A DNA stretch of 64,000 bases, taken from positions 290,981 to 354,980 of the forward strand of contig NZ_FOCB01000002.1 of assembly GCF_900109995.1 (NCBI RefSeq). The letters are read 5' to 3'. Numbering within the stretch: the first letter of the stretch is position 1; every line of letters starts with the position of its first letter. Below, one piece after another: positions 36,276 to 44,441 of the stretch. The position numbers and the translations under genes are program-made. The notes under the pieces were generated by a model, which saw only the letters and a program-made list of their open reading frames with translations, did no database searches and was not told where the DNA came from. The DNA comes from Pseudomonas sp. ok272. Lineage in GTDB: Bacteria; Pseudomonadota; Gammaproteobacteria; Pseudomonadales; Pseudomonadaceae.

Positions 36276-37169
36276 TTATCGATATTTTTCCAGAAAGGCC
36301 GGTAAATTGGACATCATGAGAGGCAGCCGTTCATCGAGCGTCAAATCGTCCCAATTCCACCACGCAACTAGCATCAAGTTATCGATAACTTCGGGCGTGT
36401 GGCGATACTTCAGGACCTTCCCTGGATTCCCGCCATAAACAGCGAACGGAGGTACGTCCTTGGTCACGAGGCTATGAGCGCCGATTACGGCCCCGTCACC
36501 TATCGTGACGCCCGATAGGATGGTCGCGCCATAGCCAATCCAAACATCGTTGCCGATACAGACATCACCTTTTGAAACATGGTCTCCCTCGGTAAATCCT
36601 CGCATCGAAGGCCAGAACTTAGCGAGGGTGGCGAAGGGGTAGGTGGTTACACCATCGATCCGATGATTACCTAGAGCGATCAGAACGCCAGCGGCAATGG
36701 AGCAGAACTTACCAATATGCAGTTTCGCGCAGGGATTCTCGATGACCTTTGGAGCACCGTAGGAATGATCGCCGATAGTCCAACCAAACTTTTCAATATC
36801 AGCCTCGAGCATTTTTGCCGTTAGCTTGTGGTGGCGCTGACGATTGTGAAATCCCCCGTCAACCTGGCGAAGCTGATGGACTATTTTCAGCTCCGGACGT
36901 AGTAGAAAATCGCCTTCCAAGACGATTTTTCCATCCGTTTTGGTAACTCGGTTGAAGATAGTGCTCGGACGCCCATCGCGTGTGAGCAGGGCTACATCAC
37001 CTTCAAATAAAGCCCAGCTAGATTCATTTTTGTGGAGGTAGCCATCAATGATTCCGCCCGGCAATAAGCGAACCCGCGCGACTTCATGCGATCCGTCTGC
37101 CCGACAGAACTGAAAGGTGAAGTTGCTTAGATTTTCTTTAGTTGATATGTGTGGAATGAAGGTTTCCAT
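36276..37169 (-). CDS. CatB-type hexapeptide acetyltransferase with N-terminal extension
   Basis: 297 residues. The C-terminal half is a left-handed beta-helix acyltransferase: KLHIGKFCSIAAGVLIALGN, CIGNDVWIGYGATILSGV and GAHSLVTKDVPPFAVYGGNP are the signature of xenobiotic acetyltransferases (CatB/Vat group). The first ~115 residues form an extra beta-rich domain seen in capsule or glycan acetyltransferase relatives. Base composition is clearly lower in G+C than most of the window, which suggests transfer. The substrate may be an antibiotic or a surface sugar; the sequence does not decide. Confidence 0.82.
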   Translation of the reverse strand: METFIPHISTKENLSNFTFQFCRADGSHEVARVRLLPGGIIDGYLHKNESSWALFEGDVALLTRDGRPSTIFNRVTKTDGKIVLEGDFLLRPELKIVHQLRQVDGGFHNRQRHHKLTAKMLEADIEKFGWTIGDHSYGAPKVIENPCAKLHIGKFCSIAAGVLIALGNHRIDGVTTYPFATLAKFWPSMRGFTEGDHVSKGDVCIGNDVWIGYGATILSGVTIGDGAVIGAHSLVTKDVPPFAVYGGNPGKVLKYRHTPEVIDNLMLVAWWNWDDLTLDERLPLMMSNLPAFLEKYR

Positions 37170-37243
37170 AGCCCGAGGTCGCTATCCGTATGATTGAGGG
37201 GGATGACAGACAGCCTTGTCTCCCCCGAAGGCGCGCAACAATA

Positions 37244-37706
37244 TCAGATCGAGGATAGTTCAAGGGCTGCTAGATGTAGATGCGATTCGATCGTCGACAT
37301 CCGTGCACCACTACAGAGCGCCTCATTCACCTGATCGTCGAGCGCCTTGCCGATTGATGAGCGCCACCGATAACGGGTCGATTCCGGCTTGCCGTCGTTG
37401 TCCCGACTCGTGATGTCGTGCCAAGCGGTCGGCAGCACTGCGGCGGAACGTTTGCCCTCGGCACCGACAACTTGCGGAGTGGCCCAGATCAGCACCGCGA
37501 ATTCCCAGAACCGTTTCGCCGCCGGCGTCTTCACTGGATTCGGCAGTTCCAGGATGGCGCCATGCTTGCGCTCTTCGTGAGTGGGCTTGCGCCCTGCTCT
37601 TCAGCTTCTCCTTGCGGACCTTGTTCTCCCGACGCGCTACATCTGCCGCCGCCGCTTCCAAGCACGAGGACAGCATCTGAGCCATAGACTGCCGCGGATC
37701 CAGCAC
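37244..37706 (-). pseudogene. Frameshifted phage-like remnant (NinG-like start, unknown tail)
   Basis: The leftward frame from 37706 gives MLDPRQSMAQMLSSCLEAAA, then ARRENKVRKEKLKSRAQ, like a piece of phage NinG (RKEKLKTR). In a second leftward frame the sequence continues THEERKHGAILELPNPVKTP, AAKRFWEFAVLIWATPQVVG and runs to a stop at 37244. The two frames are offset by one base and join near 37570-37600. The second part has no start codon of its own at the proper place. I read it as a decayed prophage fragment; the tail is not identified. Confidence 0.4.
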
Positions 37707-37715
37707 TACCGCCTC

Positions 37716-37859
37716 CTATCTGCTGTAACCCTGGCCCCCATCGTAGTAGCGCCCATGATCATGGTCATGTCTATGCCCACCATCATGCCAGTAAGGCCAG
37801 CACCCACCGAGTAGCAGCGCGGCTGACAGCACAAAGATCCAAACAGTTGTTCTTTTCAT
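37716..37859 (-). CDS. Small His-rich lipoprotein
   Basis: 47 residues: MKRTTVWIFVLSAALLLGGC is a complete lipoprotein signal with Cys20 in the lipobox LGGC, and the mature part is WPYWHDGGHRHDHDHGRYYD plus a short tail. Five His and several Asp in 15 residues suggest metal binding in the periplasm or at the outer membrane. GGAG lies about nine bases upstream of the ATG. Similar tiny His-rich lipoproteins exist in pseudomonads, without known role. Confidence 0.65.
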   Translation of the reverse strand: MKRTTVWIFVLSAALLLGGCWPYWHDGGHRHDHDHGRYYDGGQGYSR

Positions 37860-38031
37860 TTGAGCGTCTCCAATCAGACAAAGCCTGACCTTGTTTTAGT
37901 TTGATCCGCTCCAGCAGGAGAGGTTCAAGCCTGGCCACTGCCTTCTCCCTAAACCCCGACACCACCCGCACTCTCGCTAGCACTTCCCCTGGCCGGGTGT
38001 GCAGGTAAGCTCGCCCTGCCGGGCGTGCCAT

Positions 38032-38054
38032 AGAAAAACCCGCCGAAGCGGGTT
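38032..38054 (-). terminator. Intrinsic terminator after zinc-ribbon membrane gene
   Basis: Read leftward, AACCCGC-TTCG-GCGGGTT is a 7-bp stem with a stable UUCG tetraloop followed by a run of five U residues counting the last stem bases. It lies 16 bp after the stop of the leftward gene at 38070. Confidence 0.75.
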
Positions 38055-38069
38055 ACTGTAAAAAGTCGT

Positions 38070-38363
38070 TTACTCAGCGAGCGCCGGCAGATCTACATGG
38101 CAGTGTTTGCACTTGATCGCCTCGTTTTCTACCAACTCAGCGCATGACGGACATTTCCTATAGCGCCCGGACATATCTAACTTTCTCGCAATATCGCTTC
38201 TTTTATCGGCAATACCCAGAGGAGGAAGAAACCAAAGGGCAATAAGTGCAAAGACGGACAAAAAGAATCCGAGAACCACCCAACTGACAACGTTTCTGCC
38301 TTTTTGATTTGCGTAATAACCGCTCAGAACTGCAACAGCAATCCAGATGATGAGATATTCCAT
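38070..38363 (-). CDS. Membrane protein with C-terminal zinc ribbon
   Basis: 97 residues starting MEYLIIWIAVAVLSGYYANQ. Two hydrophobic helices (about 3-18 and 29-50) are followed by a zinc ribbon with C-x2-C (KCPSCAEL) and C-x2-C (KCKHCHVD). AAGGAGG precedes the ATG. The layout, two helices then a cytoplasmic ribbon, is common in small membrane proteins of unknown role. Confidence 0.75.
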   Translation of the reverse strand: MEYLIIWIAVAVLSGYYANQKGRNVVSWVVLGFFLSVFALIALWFLPPLGIADKRSDIARKLDMSGRYRKCPSCAELVENEAIKCKHCHVDLPALAE

Positions 38364-38926
38364 GACGCCTCCTTGTTGATGGAGGCAATCTACCACTATC
38401 CACCGGAAGCACCAAAACCTAACCAGCCCGGCCACTGAAAACCAAAACCGTGGGTTCGAACTGAACGGCGCCCAACCCGCACGCCTTGGTTAGACAATCA
38501 CTGGCGTTTTCACACAGCCTGTGTCGATTGCTGCTATCGAAAACGAACCTGCCTTCGGGGCCATATTCACTGTCTGTTCCTACGTATGCCGGTGTCTCAC
38601 TATTACTACGGGAGCGCATCGAAGGCGATGCCTGAATCACGTTTTTTTGCCTAATGGTTGGCACACGACCTCGCCAGGCAAAACATGGATTAGGCACGAC
38701 GCTACCGGTGGGCAGTGGACGTAGGGTGAGGTCATAAATAGAACTAAGCTGACTCTCCAATCGCTGCAAAAATGCACATTACGCTGCAATATCACAGCGA
38801 TCATTCACTCACGGGACGTCAAAGCTCAATGTTTACAAGCCTTTTAGTTGGCATGCGATATGCCCGGTTTTACTTGTCTGAGTGTTTCAACTCAATCCCC
38901 ATAAGCCAAATCGAGCCAACACATCG
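38364..38926. other. Gene-free gap upstream of the PAS protein
   Basis: No convincing gene is seen in these ~560 bases. Short leftward frames lack ribosome sites and family likeness. The last ~150 bases are AT-rich and should contain the promoter of the regulator pair that follows. Confidence 0.4.
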
Positions 38927-40057
38927 ATGGATACCCTGAATTTACTGACTAGCAAACTGCAGCCCCTTTCAAGCACCGTAAGTGCTGACGGGCAACTCGT
39001 CAGTCTGTCCGCCAGCCTGAGCGATAAATTGGGGTATGCACCAGAGGAGCTGCTGCATCAGCCGATTGAACGTATCTACAGCCTCGAGTCAGTGCGTGCC
39101 TTGCGTTTGCTGTTCGCCAGTCCTCCTGCCGATGAGCAAGTCCAGAGCTTGGAGCTGACCCTGCTTCGCCACAATGGCGGTCTGCTGCCAGTGGTCGCCT
39201 GCGGGTTTATGGAGTGGCGCTCAGTTCAACCGGCGCGCCTGCACCTGCTGAAGATTCCGCTTGGGTCGCTGGGCCATCGGCTGCGGGAAATGCACAACGC
39301 CAATGAAGTAATGAGTCAAATGCTGCAGAGCGCAAAGGTTGCCTACTGGTGCATCGAGTTCGTCGAGGCGGTGGACATCAACACGTCTCCTGACGAAATC
39401 GTTCGCCAGGTTTTCGAAAACGACTCCCACTGGCGATTGTGCAACCGGGCCATGGCGGACGTGTATGAAATGCCTTCGGATGTCGACTTCAACCAGCAAC
39501 CGGTTCGTCTTTACTGGCCTCGCAGCCCGGCCAACGAGGAGTTCGTGCGACGCTTGATCGAAGCCGGTTTCAGCGTCGACTGCGCGCTCTCGGTGGATCG
39601 GCGTCACGATGGTTCACCGGCCTACGTCGAGAACGATGTACGCGCAACCATCGTCAACGGACATCTACTGCGCATGTGGGGCAGCATTCGCGACGTCAGC
39701 CAGGAATTGCGCATGCAGCACGACGCCGAGCAGCGCATCGATGCCTTGCGCCGGGTCTTCGATGCGGTGCCGGATGCGGTGCTGGTGATCGACGAACACC
39801 TGCAACCACAATGGCGCAACGCAGCCTTCGAAGAGACCTTTGGCATTACCCATGGCGCCGGTATCGCTCGACTGCTGCTGGATAATGCCCTGCCCGAGCG
39901 CACTTGGCACAGCCTGCCACTGCCTGATTTGAGCGGGCGAGAATTGAACTTCAATGTGCATTGTTCGCGCATCCTGATTCGTGAAGGCGTGGCCTGGCGG
40001 GTCGCGGTGTTTCGCGAAAGTCAGGGCGCGCGTCGTGCGCAAGAATTGCACCCATGA
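38927..40057 (+). CDS. PAS-domain sensory protein
   Basis: 376 residues from the ATG at 38927. An N-terminal PAS-like domain (DKLGYAPEELLHQPIERIYS) is followed by a middle region and a second PAS-like domain (RRVFDAVPDAVLVIDEHLQP). No transmembrane segment, kinase or DNA-binding domain is present. Its stop overlaps the ATG of the sigma-54 activator (ATGA), so the two are made together. It probably senses the inducer of the amine operon, or modulates the activator. A GTG start at 38882 is possible but lacks a ribosome site. Confidence 0.75.
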   Translation: MDTLNLLTSKLQPLSSTVSADGQLVSLSASLSDKLGYAPEELLHQPIERIYSLESVRALRLLFASPPADEQVQSLELTLLRHNGGLLPVVACGFMEWRSVQPARLHLLKIPLGSLGHRLREMHNANEVMSQMLQSAKVAYWCIEFVEAVDINTSPDEIVRQVFENDSHWRLCNRAMADVYEMPSDVDFNQQPVRLYWPRSPANEEFVRRLIEAGFSVDCALSVDRRHDGSPAYVENDVRATIVNGHLLRMWGSIRDVSQELRMQHDAEQRIDALRRVFDAVPDAVLVIDEHLQPQWRNAAFEETFGITHGAGIARLLLDNALPERTWHSLPLPDLSGRELNFNVHCSRILIREGVAWRVAVFRESQGARRAQELHP

Positions 40058-41490
40058 AAGACAAGAACCTGCCACCCGCACTGCAGATGGGCATGCGCTC
40101 TTCAGTCAATGTCAGCAGCGAAGTCCTCGGGGCATTGCTGGAAACACCCGCGTTGCACGCCTTACTCGACAGCTTCGGTGAAGCACTGATCGTGACAGAC
40201 GGTGAAGGTCGCGTGCGTTTTCTCAATCTGGCCGCCGAGCGCATTAATCGACTGTCCAAACAACAAGCCGTCGGGTTGTCCGACAGTGAGTTTTACCAAC
40301 GCTCGGCATTGAATTACGACGACTTACAGGCTGCACTGAATCGCGGCGGTAACAGCGCCTTGACCCGATCACGAGAAGGCCGGAATCTGCTCAGCAGCGC
40401 CCACGCCATCCCCACGGGCGCCTACGAAAAACCGTTCAGAATGTTGACTCAGAAAGACTTCGACGGTAGTCAGCCGCAGCGTCGAGCATCGCTGGGAAAC
40501 CGGCCAGCGGAGCCGCAGGGTCTACGCGACCCCCAGGACAGTACCCTCCACCTGTCACCGCAGCTATCAAGCATCGCGGACACCGGCGTGCGCGCTTTCC
40601 GACGTCGCGCACGGCTGTTACTGCTTGGCGAACCCGGCGTTGGCAAGACCGCCATTGCGCGGCATATCCACCGTGCAGCCGGCTGGGGTGATCGCCCTTT
40701 TATTCACGTTAACTGCGGGAGCATTCCAGAGAGTCTGTTCGAGTCGGAGATGTTCGGCTATGAACGCGGCGCTTTTACCGGCGCACTGCAGGGCGGCAAG
40801 CAAGGCTATATCGAAGCGGCTTCTGGCGGAACCTTGTTCCTCGATGAAATTGGCGAAATCCCCCTGCATGTCCAGGCCAAGCTGCTGAAATTCCTTGAGG
40901 ACAGTACCATCCAGTCGGTTGGCTCGCCCCTGAGCAAAACGATACAGGTGCAAGTCATTGCGGCCACTAACAAGGACCTGCATCACCTAGTGAGCATGGG
41001 TGAGTTTCGCGCCGACCTCTACTATCGCCTCGCCGTCCTGCCGGTAGAAATTCCGCCGTTGCGCCAGCACCGGGATGACCTACCGTTTCTCATCGACATC
41101 CTGTTAAGCCGCATCAATGGCGATCGCGAGCCCTCACTGAGTCTGTCTGCGGGCTGCCGGAAGCGGCTGATGGGCTATGATTTTCCGGGCAATATCCGCG
41201 AGCTGGTGAATATCTTTGAACGGCTGGCGGTCCTCGCCGACGACGAAGCGCAGGAGCATCATTTGCCGGCTGAATTGCTCGATCCGGTGCGCTCTCAGGA
41301 ACGTTTGAAGCCCTCGGCTGCGCGCGATGAACCAGAGAACGATCCAGAACAGAATCTCAAGCTTCAAGTCCAGCATTTCGAACGCCAAGTCATTCTCAGG
41401 GCCGTGCATCTATGCGGCAGCAAGCGCAAAGCTGCTCAGCACCTGGGCATCGACATCGGCACGCTCATCCGCAAGCTTCAACGCGACTGA
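40054..41490 (+). CDS. Sigma-54-dependent enhancer-binding transcription activator
   Basis: 478 residues. An N-terminal PAS domain (about 35-90: SFGEALIVTDGEGRVRFLNL), a sigma-54 AAA+ domain with Walker A GEPGVGKT (about 192-199), intact GAFTGA loop (near residue 240) and GGTLFLDEIGE Walker B, then a C-terminal Fis-type helix-turn-helix (SKRKAAQHLGIDIGTLIRKL). The GAFTGA loop shows it can contact sigma-54. A good -24/-12 promoter follows directly, so the operon at 41728-47450 is its obvious target. No response-regulator receiver is present. Confidence 0.9.
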   Translation: MKDKNLPPALQMGMRSSVNVSSEVLGALLETPALHALLDSFGEALIVTDGEGRVRFLNLAAERINRLSKQQAVGLSDSEFYQRSALNYDDLQAALNRGGNSALTRSREGRNLLSSAHAIPTGAYEKPFRMLTQKDFDGSQPQRRASLGNRPAEPQGLRDPQDSTLHLSPQLSSIADTGVRAFRRRARLLLLGEPGVGKTAIARHIHRAAGWGDRPFIHVNCGSIPESLFESEMFGYERGAFTGALQGGKQGYIEAASGGTLFLDEIGEIPLHVQAKLLKFLEDSTIQSVGSPLSKTIQVQVIAATNKDLHHLVSMGEFRADLYYRLAVLPVEIPPLRQHRDDLPFLIDILLSRINGDREPSLSLSAGCRKRLMGYDFPGNIRELVNIFERLAVLADDEAQEHHLPAELLDPVRSQERLKPSAARDEPENDPEQNLKLQVQHFERQVILRAVHLCGSKRKAAQHLGIDIGTLIRKLQRD

Positions 41491-41496
41491 CCCCCC

Positions 41497-41525
41497 GACA
41501 CAGGGACGTGTCCCCCCTTCTTTTT
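41497..41525 (+). terminator. Probable terminator of regulator pair
   Basis: GACAC and GTGTC (41497-41501, 41508-41512) form a short stem seven bases after the activator stop, followed by CCCCCTTCTTTTT. The stem is weak, but the pyrimidine tail and position fit a terminator separating the regulators from the sigma-54 operon. Confidence 0.4.
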
Positions 41526-41569
41526 GCATAAAACGCTGCAAAAACGCCTACACGAGTGGCTATTTTTGC
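41521..41569 (+). promoter_or_regulatory. Candidate enhancer sites for the sigma-54 activator
   Basis: TTTTTGCA (41521-41528) and TGCAAAAA (41537-41544) form a perfect 8-bp inverted repeat with an 8-base spacer, and a third half-site TTTTTGC lies at 41563-41569. They lie 58-106 bases upstream of the -24 element, the usual place for enhancer-binding sites. Binding by the Fis-type domain of the adjacent activator is inferred. Confidence 0.55.
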
Positions 41570-41625
41570 CTGTACCTCACGCCAAGAGTTACATAAATAC
41601 CTTTAAATTCAACAAGTTGAATATA

Positions 41626-41641
41626 TGGCACGACCTGTGCT
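41626..41641 (+). promoter_or_regulatory. Sigma-54 (-24/-12) promoter
   Basis: TGGCACGACCTGTGCT matches the consensus TGGCAC-N5-TTGCW: GG at 41627-41628 and GC at 41639-41640 with exactly ten bases between. Transcription should start about 12 bases further on, giving a ~75-base leader before the ATG at 41728. Confidence 0.8.
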
Positions 41642-41727
41642 CCTGCTATCTGCACCCCATCATCGTTGGGCTTTGCATCAGAGCCGGCTTCCATCAGCCG
41701 AGCCGGTAGTCAGGAGGAATAATAAAA

Positions 41728-42330
41728 ATGTTGATCACCGGGATCAAAAGTCGACCGGTTTACGACCAGTTGCAACCGCTGCCGGGAGGTACCCGGCACA
41801 TCATTGCCGGGCAAGGCAGTGGCGGCCGCGCCATGTTGCGCTTGTTGGGCGATATGGTCGGACAGGATCGGCCGATCACACTGCTGTACTCGCAGGAATC
41901 TTTCTCCGGTCAGGACTTCCTGGCCGAGTTGCAGCAGCACCCAAGTCATCAATTGAAGGTGTATGCCAGTAACCAAGCATTGATCGACGATCTGAATAAC
42001 CTGCTTTTTGATGCGCGGATGGGCACCCGGTTGTACCTCGCCGGGTCCGAAAGCTTCCTGGGCAGCGCCATGCAAGTGGCCACCCGCTTTGACCTCAATC
42101 GCGATGAGGTCCTGCGCGAGCACTCCGGCACCCTAGTCCGCCGCGTCTGGTGCGTGCACTGCGACACCTACACCGAAAACGTCACTCAGCGCGTCTATGA
42201 CTGCCCTGGCTGCGGCGTGACGCTGGTGGTTCGCGATCACTATTCCCGGCGACTGGCAGCCTTCCAGGCAGTCAAAGCCGATGCCGAAGTCCCGGGTGAA
42301 TTGCCTGAAGCCGAGGAGCTCGACACATGA
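41728..42330 (+). CDS. Dimethylamine monooxygenase subunit DmmA family protein
   Basis: 200 residues. N-terminal strand-rich region (PVYDQLQPLPGGTRHIIAGQ) and C-terminal four-Cys ribbon (Cys142, Cys145, Cys159, Cys162 in WCVHC and CPGCG) fit the small DmmA-family component found beside DUF3445 haem enzymes. A strong AGGAGG-type site precedes the ATG. The ribbon may bind metal and pass electrons or hold the complex together. It is the first gene after the sigma-54 promoter, and its stop overlaps the reductase ATG. Confidence 0.75.
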   Translation: MLITGIKSRPVYDQLQPLPGGTRHIIAGQGSGGRAMLRLLGDMVGQDRPITLLYSQESFSGQDFLAELQQHPSHQLKVYASNQALIDDLNNLLFDARMGTRLYLAGSESFLGSAMQVATRFDLNRDEVLREHSGTLVRRVWCVHCDTYTENVTQRVYDCPGCGVTLVVRDHYSRRLAAFQAVKADAEVPGELPEAEELDT

Positions 42331-43295
42331 GCCAGAACAAAGGGACGTTGAACCTGCGCGTGGCCCGAATCGAATCGGTAACCCCGGAAATCAAACGCTT
42401 CACCTTGGTGTCGCCAACCGGCGCACATCTGCCCGCCTTCTCCGGTGGTAGCCATGTCGTGGTGCTGATAGGCACTCAAAACAACACACTGCGCAATCCT
42501 TACTCGCTGCTGAGCTCACCGTACGACACCAGCAGTTATCAGATTGCCGTGCGCCGAGTAGAAAGCGGTCGCGGCGGTTCAATCTTGCTACACGACAACG
42601 TCAGTAAGGGCGATCTCATCGAGGTCACGCCACCGGCCAACCTCTTCCCGCTGATCAAACAGGCGCGCCTGCACCTGTTCATCGCCGGTGGGGTCGGCAT
42701 CACGCCGATCATTTCCCAACTGGAAGAGTTGCGCCTGAGCAAGGTGCCGTTCGAGCTGCATTACGCGGTGCGCGGCGAAGCGCACGCCCAGCTCGGCAAA
42801 GAGTTGCAGGGCACCTACGGCGAACAGGTTCACCTGTACCGCAAGGGCATCGAATCGCGCATGGAGATTGGGCGAATCCTCGCCGACCGTCCACTGGGCA
42901 GCCATGTTTACGCGTGCGGTCCAGACAGCATGATCGACGCCACCCTGAGCTGTGCCCGCGACCTTGGCTGGACCGACAGCCACGTCCACTTCGAACGTTT
43001 CCTTGAACAAAGCAGCGGCGGCGAAGCCTTCAGTTTCACCCTCGGCCGCAGCGGCGCCACCATCGAGGTCTCCCCCGACCAGACCATGCTCGAAGCGGTA
43101 GAAGCCGCTGGCTACACCATGCCCTACCTGTGCCGTGGCGGCGCCTGTGGCCACTGCGAAACCGAGGTATTGGAACTCGACGGCGAGCTGCTGCACACCG
43201 ATGACTGGCTGTCCGACGAAGATAAAACCAGCCGCAAGAAAATCATGCCCTGCGTATCCCGCGCCAAGTGCAATCGCCTGGTCATCGACCTGTGA
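42327..43295 (+). CDS. PDR/VanB-family flavin and 2Fe-2S reductase
   Basis: 322 residues. RNPYSLLSSP binds the flavin, FIAGGVGITPIISQ binds NAD(P)H, and the C-terminal plant-type ferredoxin domain has Cys269, Cys274, Cys277 (CRGGACGHC) and Cys309. This is the phthalate dioxygenase reductase/VanB layout, which passes electrons from NAD(P)H to an oxygenase. Its ATG overlaps the DmmA-family stop as ATGA. It should reduce the haem enzyme encoded next. Confidence 0.88.
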   Translation: MSQNKGTLNLRVARIESVTPEIKRFTLVSPTGAHLPAFSGGSHVVVLIGTQNNTLRNPYSLLSSPYDTSSYQIAVRRVESGRGGSILLHDNVSKGDLIEVTPPANLFPLIKQARLHLFIAGGVGITPIISQLEELRLSKVPFELHYAVRGEAHAQLGKELQGTYGEQVHLYRKGIESRMEIGRILADRPLGSHVYACGPDSMIDATLSCARDLGWTDSHVHFERFLEQSSGGEAFSFTLGRSGATIEVSPDQTMLEAVEAAGYTMPYLCRGGACGHCETEVLELDGELLHTDDWLSDEDKTSRKKIMPCVSRAKCNRLVIDL

Positions 43296-43312
43296 TCGAC
43301 GGAGACATAACA

Positions 43313-44353
43313 ATGAATATCAAATTTAATCCCGACGAAACCTACCGCGATGACTACACCTTCGCCAACAGCCCGGAAACCATCGCCCGAGCCCCCTTCC
43401 CGTTCCCTGACGACGACTACATGTACTCGATGAACCTCGAGCCGCATGTCTCGGTCGGCGACGGTGCGTTTCGCGCCGCTTTCGATATTGATGAGCACTA
43501 CATCAGCGAGTGCCGGGACCGCGCGATCACCCTGGAGAAAGATCCGGGTATGCATTACGTCTCGGCGCCGCACATGATGGAGGCGCAATGGGATTTGCTT
43601 GAACTGATCATGGAGTCCTACGCCCGTGACTACCCACAGTACTTCAGCCTGGCGCGTGAAGGTCGGCAGTGGCATTGGACCAACCGTCTGCTGAACATCG
43701 ACGACCATTTTACCTTCGGCGATCCAGCCACCCTGCCCTACGAGCCAATGGAATACGTGACCCGTCAGGCCCAAGGCGACTGGGTACTGCAAGAGGAACG
43801 CGATGGCACGTTGTATTGGGGCGCCGGGATCGCAACCCAGCGCGCCGATTATTCCCTGCGTTTCAACCTCGGCATGAGCTGGGAAGAATTCCATGGGCCG
43901 GTGCCATTGGTGAAGGAAATCGGCATGCTCGACCGCGCATTGAAGTTTCTGCTGCGCCTGCGCACGGGCCACCCGGTGCGTCGTTTGAACTGGTCGCTGA
44001 CCGTCAATCCACGCCTCGAAGTCTCGGCCGAAAGTCTGCCGGAATGGGCACCGGACCGCACCATCGTGACCGCGGAAAACGCAGGCAAGCTGGTCTACCT
44101 GCGTATCGAGCTGCAGCCGCTGCATCGCCTGCCGCGCAGTAACGCCATCGTTTTTCCGATTCGCACTTACCTGCTCAGCCTCGAAGACATCGCCACCAAC
44201 CCGGCGTGGGCCCGACGCATGCATCGAGTGCTGCGAGATTTGAACCAGCAACTGGTCGATTACAAGGGTTTCAGCCGCTACCGCGATGCCGCCGTCGAAT
44301 GGCTCTCCAAGTACGACGACGGCCGCGACAGCGAGACCAACAAACAGGCGTGA
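43313..44353 (+). CDS. DUF3445 haem-dependent oxidative N-demethylase family protein
   Basis: 346 residues from the ATG at 43313, which has GGAG eight bases upstream. The blocks SLRFNLGMSWEEFHGPVP, RLNWSLTVNP and LQPLHRLPRSNAIVFPIRTY are the conserved core of DUF3445 proteins, the catalytic oxygenase component of dimethylamine monooxygenase. The family is thought to hydroxylate carbon next to nitrogen, releasing an aldehyde and a smaller amine. The actual amine here is unknown; the downstream aminoaldehyde dehydrogenase points away from plain dimethylamine. Confidence 0.8.
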   Translation: MNIKFNPDETYRDDYTFANSPETIARAPFPFPDDDYMYSMNLEPHVSVGDGAFRAAFDIDEHYISECRDRAITLEKDPGMHYVSAPHMMEAQWDLLELIMESYARDYPQYFSLAREGRQWHWTNRLLNIDDHFTFGDPATLPYEPMEYVTRQAQGDWVLQEERDGTLYWGAGIATQRADYSLRFNLGMSWEEFHGPVPLVKEIGMLDRALKFLLRLRTGHPVRRLNWSLTVNPRLEVSAESLPEWAPDRTIVTAENAGKLVYLRIELQPLHRLPRSNAIVFPIRTYLLSLEDIATNPAWARRMHRVLRDLNQQLVDYKGFSRYRDAAVEWLSKYDDGRDSETNKQA

Positions 44354-44441
44354 GCCTGACATTCACTACAACAAGAAACTCAAATAAGCGGGACAACCCG
44401 CCAGTACTGAAATCAACTGCCATTGATAATGAGGAAATAAA

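Noticed and set aside
37783..38031. Leftward frame of 82 codons
   Set aside because: It overlaps the small His-rich lipoprotein gene and begins inside the terminator region; composition is shadow-like.
38440..38475. GGGTTCGAAC resembling a tRNA T-loop
   Set aside because: Flanking bases do not pair into a T-arm and no acceptor, D or anticodon stems are found.
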